Assembly: GCA_029582155.1 (NCBI GenBank)
Contig: CM055906.1
Location: 18,958,437-19,022,436, forward strand
Reading direction: 5' to 3'
DNA: 64,000 nt
Source: Panopea generosa
Lineage: Eukaryota > Mollusca > Bivalvia > Adapedonta > Hiatellidae
Shown here: positions 35,370-46,604 of the stretch, one piece after another
How the letters are laid out: each line of letters starts with the position of its first letter
Position numbering within the stretch: position 1 is the stretch's first letter
Notes under the pieces: model-generated
The model's input: only the letters and a program-made list of their open reading frames with translations
The model's database searches: none
Told to the model about the DNA's origin: nothing
Program-made: the position numbers and the translations under genes

Positions 35370-36000
35370 TTGAACAGACAGAGCAAAAGCCTTCAACGAC
35401 ATCAGGAGTAGGAATGGGACTCAACTTCAGCATCATATGTACATCTGCTTCCTTAGTATCAGACTTGAGGTATTCTACATTTTGTTGATAGGATAGTCGA
35501 TGTATCCAAAACACTTTTGAACCTACCACCTGGAGAAAACTGCTTTCCCAGCAGGCAGTTTTTCAGGCCCACTTTACACCACCTGTCGCTGAGAATCCAA
35601 AGTCTCCAAATGTGACTGCACCTCCTCCTTTAACTATTTGAATGGTTGTCATTTCATCTATAATGTACGTATTACTTAGCTGTACATCAGATGTTGAAAA
35701 TCATACATACACAATTATTTCTGTCCATAGCTCTGTAAGTAATAAACTTAAAACTGGCTTTCTCAAAAGTTCCATCTGTGTGTGCAAGAGACAATGGAAC
35801 AGTTGATAGTTGATAGGTCAGAACGTCTTAGAAATACTTTTCTGAACGTGGATGCAATTATCAATCTACCAACGGTTCTCTATCGACACTTATGGTTGTA
35901 ATATGTTCATCTTTAGATTTGACAGACTACTTACTGTTCTGATATAATGGAAACAGTTTTCAATTTCACACGTGGCAGTAGATCCTTAAAAACATGTGTA
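35370..36000 (-). pseudogene. Decayed transposon-associated coding sequence (unidentified)
   Basis: Broken minus-strand reading yields short protein-like stretches in order: YIIDEMTTIQIVKGGGAVTF, GDFGFSATGGVKW, then a stop, SSFLQVVGSKVF, YLKSDTKEADVHMMLKLS. The last resembles the S-x-x-E-E-A-D-x-x-x-L-L-H block I associate with unnamed invertebrate repeat proteins. Stops and frame changes are frequent. The family is unidentified and this is recognition by eye only. Confidence 0.35.
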
Positions 36001-36465
36001 TTTGTGTTCAGTCTTTCACCAATAAACATTTCCATGTTGTTTCTTCAAATTGTATCACTGGTCACACGATGTTTAAACACATCTCATGGCACAACGACTC
36101 CAGTTGCTTTATTGACTTATATTTATCATCTCCGTCTGTTTGGCCGTCTGAGAAGAAATGGTTTTGTCATCAGTCCTGATATTAACTTTCGAATATATTC
36201 TTCATTATTTTTCCAGATTATTTTTGTGACTTAACGTGTCACTATAACACATTTAGTGGTTGAAGATTAAGATGCTATTTCATGACTGGTCAGAAAACAT
36301 CTTTCATAAGCTCCTGGTCGTTTTGTTAGTCAAATGATTCCAACACTTTTCATAGGATCTGGATTCACTGACTGTTCAAGAGCAATGTGTATCAAAACTG
36401 GATTTAACGGGTGATTTAATCGGCAAACAGTGTGGTTTCCCTAGCATACTCTTCAAGATCTATCT

Positions 36466-36491
36466 CATTCTACATCTACATCTACATCTAT
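36466..36491. repeat. (CTACAT)n microsatellite
   Basis: About four copies of CTACAT immediately upstream of the 167-bp tandem duplication. Confidence 0.8.
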
Positions 36492-36500
36492 ACTTTAAAG

Positions 36501-36835
36501 TGGCATATAGTGACAATGACTCGGTAGAAATTTACTAGACGCACATACGTATATGTATATCAACGTATGCCAGAGCTTCAATAAACCCAGCATACATACA
36601 AAAATCTTATTTTCAATTATTCTAGAAAATGGTCATTTTTTCGAATTTTCCTATTTTTAACCCAAAAATGCCACACAGTGTCAGTGACTCAGTAAACATT
36701 GACTTGTTTAGCATATATGTATATATATCAATGTATTGCAGAGCTTTTATAAACTCAGTATACATAAAAATGTATTCTTTTTAATTATTCCAGCAAATGG
36801 CGATTTTTCTATTTTTTCATATTTTTAACACAAAA
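36501..36835. repeat. Two-copy ~167-bp tandem repeat
   Basis: 36501-36667 and 36668-36835 share AGTGACAATGACTCGG or GTGTCAGTGACTCAG, TATATGTATATCAA or its variant, GCAGAGCTTTTATAAACTCA or its variant, AATTATTC and TCATATTTTTAACAC or its variant. It is diverged; no coding content. Confidence 0.8.
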
Positions 36836-36849
36836 TATCTTGAAAGTGA

Positions 36850-38115
36850 TACCAAAATTCTTTAGTACTGAAGGTCAGATAATAATCTATTTGTATCTAC
36901 CAAACGTTTCCAAGTGACAGACTTTTTCTGTCCGGGGAGGGGGTGGTGCTACGTGAGATTTTTTAATACTAGTTTGCTCTTGGGTTATATATAACAATCA
37001 TTGTGAGTTCAAGAGATTCATTCATGATATATTTGTAAATGACTTAAATGTTTTCTGTTAGTATTTTTTAATATTCTAAATGTTTTAAGAGAAATATCTT
37101 ATTTTATGAGTGTCTTCCAGTTGTTGAATATTGAAACAAAGAAATAGATCAACTTCTCCAGAGTACCAAGAACATTTGAGAAAAACGTAAATCTGAGGAT
37201 CATGGATTTTTGTAAGAATACATTGTATTTACCTTCTAATACATCGGTTGTTTGGGCAATACAGAGAGAAACAATTTTCACTATCAGTATATGTTTAACT
37301 TGTAACTGGAGTATCGAAAACGGGCCATTTTTTTATGTATAAATTGCAAATCAACACATAAATACCTCTCTAAAGTTTTAAATATTTATTGTGGTCACAA
37401 AGGACGAATCATCAATAATGCCATACCAGTGTTGTTTCATGCAATCTATTGATCGCTTCTTAAATTGATTGATAATATATTTTCGAATTTTTGTGACACC
37501 CATATAATGTCAATAAAACTATATCTACAAATTTAATTTACCATTTGAAGCCCAAATAGATCTATCAGTTTCATCTTTTGACTTTAACATTTGTGCAACA
37601 ATGTTTATGGTAACGATTATTTTGCATATGTCAACGTTTACACCACTTTTTTATGGAAAATTTTAACAAAACAAATTATTTAGTACTAGTAAACAAAATA
37701 CGAATTTAATTTTTGGCGTGCATTATAATCTGCACTTTCCAGTTTAATCATGAAACCATGCTATTCAATATTTTAAATTCTCTGTGAATTGTCCATATGG
37801 TCTTTTTAATATACAAAATTTAAATAAACATGGGGAGTTTTATAAAACAGGTCGACACAAATCCAGTAAAAATTAAAACGCCACTAAGATGGATTATTAT
37901 TCAAGAAAAATTAATTGAATCTAACCCATATGCTTTTTAACAATTTATCAATATTAGGAACGCAAGTATTCGCTGTTGGAACTCAATATTTCCCTTTGAG
38001 ATTGCAATTATCGTTGTCATTTAGATAGAGATAAATGTGCCTAAGAGTCAACACGAATTAGTTATGATTTATTTTACGGGGTGAATGATATTTGTGCAAT
38101 TTCATTTACGTTATA
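36850..38115. other. AT-rich intergenic stretch, nothing recognised
   Basis: No gene-like frame beyond 60 aa and no recognised repeat. Confidence 0.4.
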
Positions 38116-38119
38116 ATAA

Positions 38120-38285
38120 TTTATTTAAGCTCGATAGCAAAGCAAGCTCAAACATCATATGAACCGGTCTCGAGAGTCCGCTTTCTGGGTAGAACCAATG
38201 CTGTGTGCTGTTTTTTCCAAAGTATCGGGTCGAACCTGCAACCTCTGGCGTGAGCGGCCAACACTCTATTCATTTCATTAAAACC
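38120..38285 (-). mobile_element. SINE, family C
   Basis: The plus-strand order TTTAAGCTCGATAGCAAAGC, CTGGGTAGAACCAATGCTG, TATCGGGTCGAACC, GCAACCTCTGGCGTGAGCGG, CCAACACTCTATTC matches 29815-30000 and the split copy at 61322/61661. Read on the minus strand, the last blocks form the tRNA-like head. Confidence 0.7.
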
Positions 38286-38800
38286 TTCATGTATGTAAAA
38301 CAAACAAATACATGTCAATATGGTTGTATTTCTGTTAAGATGTGCTTGTTTCAGGTCTTGAAAGTCACCACGATAAAAAAATATAGCATATGTCGACGGT
38401 TTGACGGTTTGTTTTCATTTAAGGTATATTTTATTATTTTTAAAAATGTAAAAATTTTTTTCAATTTGACATTTTTCGCTAAATACAATATCATTAAAGT
38501 GTCATAAACAGCGAAGATATGCAATTTTCTTACATTTTAAGCCACACTAGTTAACCGTATCATGGTTTTAATAGTTAACAAGTTTACAAGTTTATTAGCA
38601 TATCAATCAGCAAAACATTGCCTATGGCCATTTACACTTTCAAATTAATTTAAATATGACATAGACAAATAATAATATAAAATACAAACAAATACATACA
38701 CATCACATATTCAAACTGAAGATGCCATGGTACTCATACATCTATAATTACAAAATCATTTACAATCATATCAAGAAACAATCAAATTGTTTAAAGTTTC

Positions 38801-39200
38801 TTACCTAAGCTTTTGAGCTTCGGTTATAAATTTTACCAGATTACAAATACTTTTTTTATTCCTTGATGACATAATGTTTTTAAAACTATTAATATTTGGA
38901 AAAGTACTATGTTTAATATATTTATTTCTAATTGTTCTGTATGTAGGACAACAAAAGAGAAAATGATACTCCGATTCATCCAACCATATTTTGATGTATT
39001 CCAACTTTGTAAATACTGGTCACAAATCCTTTGTTTTAAAATAGAGGAATAAATTTGCGTTTAAATTGAAATTTAACCAAATATCATCAATACCCAGTCG
39101 TTTTGATAATGAAGGCACTCTTGCCACACGGCAATATTTACACATATTACAGACAATTATCAGAATAAATATATCTGTGTGGCAAGAATGTCTTCATAAA
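38801..39200 (-). pseudogene. LINE ORF2 C-terminal fragment
   Basis: The minus-strand frame contains DESEYHFLFCCPTYRTIRNK, YIKHSTF and ICNLVKFITEAQKLR. This matches the C-terminal (E)-x-E-Y-H-F-L-x-x-C-P segment of LINE ORF2 proteins. Upstream minus-strand reading (CNMCKYCRVARVPSLSKRLG, a stop before PVFTKLEYIK) extends it with at least one stop. The expected upstream RT is absent here. Confidence 0.75.
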
Positions 39201-39204
39201 AAAA

Positions 39205-40615
39205 AAGACTATATAAATGCAAAAAAAAAAAGAACACAATTTTAACCGTCTTTTAAGGTATTCTATGAATGGAATACATAAAATTTAGGTAATACAAATA
39301 CACATTACTTTGTTGAAATGTAGTTTTTTTTAAAGTAATGCATAATACAGGGCCGATATTTAGGACTTCCCGAACTTAGTTCCTTTGTCGTTCTCAAATA
39401 TAATGTCGAAATACATAAATATTTGTCTGATGAAAGATTTGTCAAAATAATGCATGTTGATAAATGGTGATAATTCAGGGTTTTTTTATTCTGGTGTACA
39501 TGTAAAAAACGTGTCAATAAGTTTCCATCTAAAAGTTATAAAAAGCGCGCCATCCCACATTCTCAGATAAAAAAAAAAAAAAATAAAAAATCACAAATAA
39601 TATTAATGATGTAACAAAAGGAAACATTATTTAATTTGTGAATGACACATTTTAAAATGTTGTCGATTGACAAAAATGTCATTTTGATATATCTGTATAT
39701 GCATTTAGCCGGTCTTTTTACACATAAATAAACGTAAGCCTACTCATTTAATTTGAACTCTCGAAAACAGATTTTAATTTTTGGTGTTATTGTTGTTAAT
39801 TTGTTTTGTTGGGTGGATAGTTCAATAGCGTTATGTGTGTATATCCTTAATTTTGTATATTTGTAGAGTGTCTTTTTGATCGGTATATGAACGCGTATCC
39901 AGTTCTGACTTCCAGAAAAGATCAGCATTTTTAAATGATTGGAAAGAAAATTGCGAAAAGAATCAGACTACGAAGCGAAATAGTGTGTAACATTGGCAAC
40001 TTTATTCGAAATGCAATTCTGGAGTGGTAATGCTGTAATTTGATAAGTGTGATTGGATCCAACATTCAATTTGCACTTTAATTAATGCCAGTCGGGTGAT
40101 GTTACATCATTATTAAATCCAAAAACTTCCCTTCGAATTTAAATTGCAATATTCATTTCCAATTATGACGAAAGCTGCATGCTGTCTGTCAACTATAAAA
40201 CACCAATAGCGTCTCGAATAAGACAATTATTTAGAAAAGACGTGCTTGCTAAATACAAAAGTCCTGTATATTAATATCCATAAAGGTTATACATAAACGG
40301 CAATGAAGAATTGATATTAATTATATTAATATCTATAAAGATTTTAGGTTGATATCAATATAAGAGATACATGACAAAGGTAACTATGATTATTTCACAT
40401 TTATTAAAATCATAATAATGATCCTGAAAGTTTATGTGTGTTTTTGTCTTTTAAAGCAAATATGTTGGCCAGTGATTATTTCTACATTTATAATGGATAA
40501 AAAAGCATGCATAGCTAAGCTTGATCATTTCTATAATAAAAATCTAGAAATAGCAATTTGAAGAAATCTGAATTCTAAGATGACTGTGACAATACATTCA
40601 CTTTAAGATGTAAAC
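39205..40615. other. AT-rich intergenic stretch
   Basis: Includes poly-A runs near 39570. Frames of 62-70 aa have no domain. Confidence 0.35.
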
Positions 40616-40619
40616 AGAA

Positions 40620-41640
40620 CGTATGCTAAGACAGAGGACATCGTAAATATACACTGAGTATACTTTACACAAGTATCACAAAGTCTATAAATAATATCCG
40701 AGGTGCTAATGGTAACAATTAAGAAAATGAAGTTTCCTTTCTCATTCCAAATTGTAATTTATTTTCATTTTCAAATACCATAACGAGTACTTCATGCAAT
40801 ACATATTGTCAAATAGCAATTGTTAGTTATGTGTTGTATTTCAATTAAGTATTTTCTAATTCATTTTTCCAAGACAATTGTCGCCATGCATCTCAAAACA
40901 TCGCAACGTCGAATTAGTGTTGTGTTACTGTGGTAACGGTTGACGAACATGATAAGCGTTGGCACGTTTGCAAATTAGTATAATTGATATAATAAAGAAA
41001 GGAACTAGATGACATAATATTAAAACGAGTTTTGAAATAGCAATAAAACATAAAAATAAACAAATGATAAGCATACTTATCAGTATTACAAAATTAAAGT
41101 GCAATAGTATCGCTCTCAACGTTTATAGCAGGTGCACTTAAAACAAGGCAAATTCAAGTTTTCTAACATACTTATCATATACATGAAAGTTTGATATAAT
41201 CTGTTTATATTTATTAAAAACAAAACAAGATTATGTAATGCGGACAGCTGTTCCGATTGGTTCCCGTACCTAGCAATAAGATTTCAGCACATTTTAGCAG
41301 GTTGATTTGATCAGTTGCTGCAGGAAAAGTTGAATAACGTCACAACAGGTAAGCGTTCAATAGCAACGAATTGTGGGACAGGCATGGAATTCTCTGTTTT
41401 TCTATTCGGGGTAAATAAACCTGAATCGGAGACATCATGGACCGGGATAGACTAAAACAAGACACTTTTTTTCATTTTATGTGATATAGATTTAGCAGTC
41501 CAAATTATTTTAATGTTTTGCTTAGTCTTCGATACGTTTTACTTATCATTGTATTAAAAAATATAGTCATTTCCTCTATTATTATTCTTTCCATGTTAGA
41601 AGGAAAAGTAACCCTTTAATGAAAAACGTCTAATCTTCCG
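40620..41640. repeat. Local segmental duplication, copy 1
   Basis: Aligns, diverged, with 43185-43965. Shared pieces include GGACATCGTAAATATA / AGACATCGTAAGTATA, CAAGTATCACAAAGTCTA / CAAATATCACGAAGTCTA, AACTAGATGACATAA and, further on, CTTCGATACGTTTTACTTAT / CTTCGATATGTTTTACTAGT. A further dispersed repeat (TTTGATCAGTTGCTGCAGG, also near 48345) sits inside copy 1 only. Confidence 0.65.
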
Positions 41641-42140
41641 TCTGATCAGTTCTAGAACTATCATCCATCTTGGGTGTATTCGCGCTGTCAGGTAAACAGC
41701 TATTACTTATAATATAATGACGATGATAGAAATGAAAAACCAAGGACAATAGAGCCTACAATATTGAAATAACAGGTGCGCTCCTCCATTTATATAACAC
41801 ATTAAATCTATGAAATAAATAATTCAGTGTTGTAAGTGGACAGTATCAAATGAAACATTTTAGCATGTGTTACAACTTTTTAAATGAATGATTGCATTTT
41901 AATGCATTTTTGTCATCTAGATAGAATGCTTATATATTATAAATAATGACTGATATTTTCCATTGTGAGTGGCAGAAAATGAGTCAATTTATAGGCATTG
42001 CCTATAGCCATCTTTTCTTCGTATTTAAATTTAGGTGCTATATTTGTAACAGAGTTTTATGAAAGTTTTATCACAATACGCATTTTTGAAACTATTTCCT
42101 GTTGCGTCTTTTTGTCATTTTATATTTTATAGAGAATAAC

Positions 42141-42246
42141 ATGTGTCAGTGTCTGATATTATCAACTTTATCAGGTGAAGCTAAGAAAAAAATCCAGAAC
42201 GAGGTTTGCCGAACCTTATGAAATTGATAATATGAGACACTAACAT
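42141..42246. mobile_element. 106-bp hairpin-like MITE remnant
   Basis: The left arm ATGTGTCAGTGTCTGATATT, ATCAA and the right arm TTGATAATATGAGACACTAA, CAT are imperfect reverse complements of about 24 bp, separated by about 58 bp with no coding content. Confidence 0.7.
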
Positions 42247-42249
42247 GGG

Positions 42250-43180
42250 ATTCTCTTCATCATGTCAATATTTCTAATTCGTTTGTTTTATGAAATTGTA
42301 AATCAGCATCAAACGTTTGTTACAATAGATGTTCCGTCCATGTCAAAATGTATAATTATATCTAATGGCGTCCTGTGTCTGACAAACTTGTATTGACGTT
42401 GAGGCAGCGAGTTTATCATCAGAAATGAATATATTGACATGATAAAATAAAAACGTGTTGATAACGAATAACCATTATTAGAAGTCGTGGAGAGAATGAA
42501 ACTATTATTATAATTGCTAAAAGTTATACTATGTGAAGTTGTTAACGTCATACGACCATATATATATGAACATAGTTTTACATTTAGGTAAATGATTGGT
42601 TGTTTATTGTTTCTGATTCCTTGGAATCGTGCGACTAATGTAGCATTGCTTGATAATACCAATACAGCTGAAACAGGTGCTGGGGAATAGGGGGTTCTTG
42701 ATGATTGTTCATATTTCATAGAATAGAAATATTTAAAACATCAAATGCTGCATTCCAGTGAGTATAAGGTAAAATATTGTTGACATTTACTTCACATGTT
42801 TTGTATTTTGTGAATTGTAAAATCTTTAATTTAACAAAAACGTGGAAAATGTAAAAGTCTTATTTCAAAAATAAAACACTGGGATTCAGAGTCGGTACCT
42901 CTTGCACCAAAAACCAATACAACGCTCCCTTTAAAGTTGCACATAACCCTGATAGATATTTCATTAAAAGGAAATAACTCCAAAATAGTATTATGTCAAA
43001 ACGTTTATAGTTCATCAATAACGTATTCATTTATAACTTTTTAACTGTTTACAAAATCACAAACACTTAATTAGCTACCCGGACAAATTAGTGTTGCAAG
43101 TAAAACTTTTGTTTTTATTCAATGTATTTGGCGATATTGGGAGCCGAGAATATGCTTTTAAACTATTAAGTTAACAGTGC
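42250..43180. other. Intergenic stretch with an unexplained 136-aa frame
   Basis: A minus-strand frame at 42309-42719 is the longest here. It has no signal peptide or domain that I recognise and no partner exon, so it is left uncalled. The rest is AT-rich. Confidence 0.3.
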
Positions 43181-43184
43181 GTGT

Positions 43185-43965
43185 GGTAAAATTGAAGACA
43201 TCGTAAGTATATATATATACCGAGTAAAACACAAATATCACGAAGTCTAGAAATAGGATCCGCAACAGTGTTACTTAATTAGACGATAATGTTTCTTTTC
43301 TTAATTCAATGTGTAATTTGTATTCATTTTTATACGAGTTATTTTGCAATGCATTTTGTCAAACATAAATTGTTAGAAATGTAATATATTTCAAATAAAT
43401 ATTTTCTGATTTGTTTTTCCAAATCAATTATATATTCATACATATCTGTATATCCTTAAATGAATACACTAGACAATGCACAGTTCCAACCATGTATCTT
43501 AATACATCACACGTTAGTATGAAATGTCGCAATGATGATGGCATGACGAAGGTGCCATACAGTATACAAAACATTCCTAGCGCGGCCACATATGTAACAA
43601 GAGTTTACATGACAAATAAATAAACTAGATGACATAACATTTTAATGATCTTTATATCAACAATTTGACATGAAAAATAAACATATCACAAACTAAAATG
43701 TTCATATTTACTGAAACTAACACAATGGCTATTTTCACTGATGACTAATTAATTTATATGTAAATTTGGTATAGTTCGCGGGTATTTATCCTTATTTAAA
43801 GACAACATATTTTGTTAACGTTATATGATAGGTATAAGTGTGATCAAACAATTTGTATGGGTTATTTAATCTTCGATATGTTTTACTAGTCACCGCACTC
43901 AACAAAATGTTTATCTATTATAATATTTTTTCTTCCCATGTTGAAATGACGAGTAAAGCATAGTT
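43185..43965. repeat. Local segmental duplication, copy 2
   Basis: The diverged direct partner of 40620-41640, about 2.5 kb away. It ends immediately before the dispersed repeat at 43977. Confidence 0.65.
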
Positions 43966-43976
43966 TGCCTTCGGTG

Positions 43977-44430
43977 GAGGCATAGTACCACCATTGCAAA
44001 AAGGAAGTGCTTCCGTGGGGTAATGGCGCATAATGGCGGTTATAAATAATCCTCATTTCTTCTTCTTTAAAAATGAATTTTCCTTATTTTAATGCTCATT
44101 TTTTTTTTGAACATTTTGATAGCATTGTCACGTTTGAATTGAGAATTTAGAAAAAAAAAATGATGCTTGGAAATGGGGGTATGAATACATGATTTCGGAA
44201 GTCTACTTTCACTTTGTCACCAGTGTACACATTGAGCAGAAAAACAATCTCTTATATGACACATGACCCCTACTTTTCTCATCATATTTTGATAGTGCAG
44301 AGGTTGACAAACAGTAAAATGTAGGTTTCACTTCTTTCATTTGAGTTTCTCTATGAATGACATGCCTTCAAACTTTTACTATTTACTATAGAATAAAGAA
44401 CAAAAATCAATGGTGGGTTTACACCTGGAA
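43977..44430 (-). repeat. Dispersed 0.45-kb repeat, copy 2 (inverted)
   Basis: Reverse complement of 20247-20720, with matches from GAGGCATAGTACCACCATTG at the left to AAAATCAATGGTGGGTTTAC and CACCTGG at the right. Similarity is high and only small indels are seen. Confidence 0.85.
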
Positions 44431-44434
44431 AACA

Positions 44435-45920
44435 GGTTTAGACAAAGGTATAAGACCTTTTCTTTTATGCATCAACATGAGGTTATAAATACTTAATAAG
44501 TCAATAATTGTTTCAGAATTTCAGGCGCTGAATACTTCATTTTTGGTATTCAAGCATTGTGACGCCTATTTGCTTAGAGGACCTTCGGAGATTTTCTGTT
44601 AGACGTTTCTTATTAACTTGTAATGGAGATTTTTTGGTCGATATGCATGGAGATGATAAAAATAAGATAACATTTGCAAGCAAGTTGTCACGTATTTTCT
44701 AAAACAGGTTTTGATTGACTGTAGAAGGCGTCGCATAAAAATCAAAATGCTATAAACAATTACATAATTATTCGTCTTCCGGATAAACAAAATCATTATA
44801 TGTAAATTATTCACTATAACGGATTTTACTTCACTTAAAATTAAGTGTGGGAGTTTTAAAATTTGAGTTGTTTTCTGCTGAAATACAAAAAAACATGAAA
44901 GCAATTGCAGTAATAAATATTATACTAAGTGTAATGGGTTTGAAGCTTGGCAAATACAACAAAAATGTATCATGAACAGTATATTCATAACAAATGGATT
45001 AAACGCCCTTTTTAAACTAAGGATATAGATAAAGGGTTGGCACCTAAGTCAAACGCATCTCCTACTTACTGTTCCGGAATGTTGTTGCAAAATTTGTTTT
45101 AATGATTATTCGTTTCTGATATGGGTACATGTATAGAATTTATAGTTCCCGCCGACCTTCGGGGTATAAGAGGTACCTATGTCATCGAATATAGATCAGT
45201 GTGTCCTATGACAGATTATCTAAATACAGATGAGCGCCATGTCTGGTAACGTATACAGTTAGAATGAAGCGCAACTGTTTTTGGGTAATTGTGAATTGTG
45301 TATGTCCCACTGATCTATATGTCGATTAAATTAATTCCTCCAATGCCAAGACGTTCGAACTATGAAAGCTGCACATGTACCCAAAATCGAAACAAAATGT
45401 CATCTGGTGTACATGACACCCCTAGTAGTAAGTGTTGAGCTTAAATAGACCTATTTTTCTGCCACATTTCTGGAGCAAAATGCCACATTTTGTGAGCAAA
45501 CCGAATACGAAGAAAATCGATAATCGCCTAAGGCGAACGAACGAAAAGAATTCCACTTAGAATTTTTTTAAAGTATTTGTTTTTCATAGCAGGAATGTAT
45601 ACGCACATAAAAATGCACAATAACTGGTAGGTTGACCACGTTGGTTTTTTAAAGAGTGTGCAGTGACACCCTGAGCTTTTTTGAAAAAAAGAAGTCCTCA
45701 AATGCTCATAAATACATGCATATGTTGAACTCCTATAAAAGTCACATTTTTAACACCAGTGATGTCTTATTGCAGTATATGCTATGCCAAATTTTGTTCT
45801 ACTCATCTGCAGCAAGAAATCACAGCCACTATGAACCATTTTGAAAATATTTCATAACCAAAGTACATAGGCCTATTTTTTAAGAGTAAGAATCTTGCTA
45901 AACGTAAAATAGTTATTTCA
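44435..45920. other. Intergenic stretch upstream of ULK3
   Basis: A 101-aa minus-strand frame at 44599-44904 and a 62-aa frame at 45656-45844 have no domain. No other structure seen. Confidence 0.35.
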
Positions 45921-45925
45921 TTACT

Positions 45926-46402
45926 CAATTTCGCACTTTACATAAGAAACCCCATTTCGCAATTTACACATTGATATCCATTTCGCACTTTACATACGGA
46001 TCTTCATTTCGCAGTCGATGTTTGAGCCATGGTATTAAACTTTTCACAATGTATCCTTTGTCTGTAACGTTATTTAAATCAAATCTTTATTGAATTAATT
46101 TATTTTTGTTGTTTTAACGAAGCTGAATTATACTTGATAGCTATATCTATTTTAGTATAATTATAACGGGTATCGATATTGGTAATATTATAATTATATA
46201 TGTGTGAGAATTAACGATTAATTTTGACTTTTTTTTAATTTGACACATCAACCATATTATCATACATCAATAATAGCATTTATATACGTGTTTAATTGTT
46301 TTATTTAAGAATCAAAAGCAAAATAGCAATTTCATATCTCCATTTCGCTATTTACACTCCATTGCACTGCATTTCGCAATTTATACTCCATTTCGCAAAC
46401 CG
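45926..46402 (+). promoter_or_regulatory. Cluster of CATTTCGC motifs upstream of ULK3
   Basis: About seven same-strand copies of (C)ATTTCGCA(A/C)TTTACA variants: near 45927, 45952, 45980, 46010, 46342, 46369 and 46390. They form two groups separated by about 320 bp of AT-rich sequence, and end about 60 bp before the ULK3 start codon. They may be a degenerate 18-29 bp minisatellite or a cluster of protein-binding sites. The regulatory role is inference. Confidence 0.5.
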
Positions 46403-46446
46403 CTTTGGAAAAGCTTTTCATTTTGGAGGTTAATTTTTCAGCCGCG

Positions 46447-46452
46447 ATGTAA
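46447..46452 (+). promoter_or_regulatory. Start-stop upstream ORF (ATG TAA) before ULK3
   Basis: ATG at 46447 is followed directly by TAA, 8 nt before the main ATG at 46461. It has a purine at -3. If it is in the mature 5' leader it would be a minimal uORF. TTAATTTTTCAG ending at 46441 could be a 3' splice site, which would put both ATGs in the same 5' exon. Confidence 0.5.
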
Positions 46453-46460
46453 ACATAGGA

Positions 46461-46604
46461 ATGGCCCGTCCGTCATCTTCAAATGTGTTCTCAGCGTCAA
46501 GATTGACAAACTCAACTATAATAGCACCAAAATTGAAAGACTATGTGTTTACAGAAAAACTTGGAAGCGGAACGTATGCAACTGTATACAAAGCTTACAA
46601 AAAG
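46461..46604 (+). CDS. ULK3: ULK3 exon 1
   Basis: 48 codons, ending in phase 0 at AAAAAG/GTACAA. It encodes a Ser-rich N-terminal extension and the glycine-rich loop [13 protein letters not shown]. The start context (G at -3 and +4) is good. Confidence 0.93.

Noticed and set aside
42309..42719. 136-aa minus-strand frame
   Set aside because: No domain, signal or splice partner recognised; the composition is ordinary for chance frames here.
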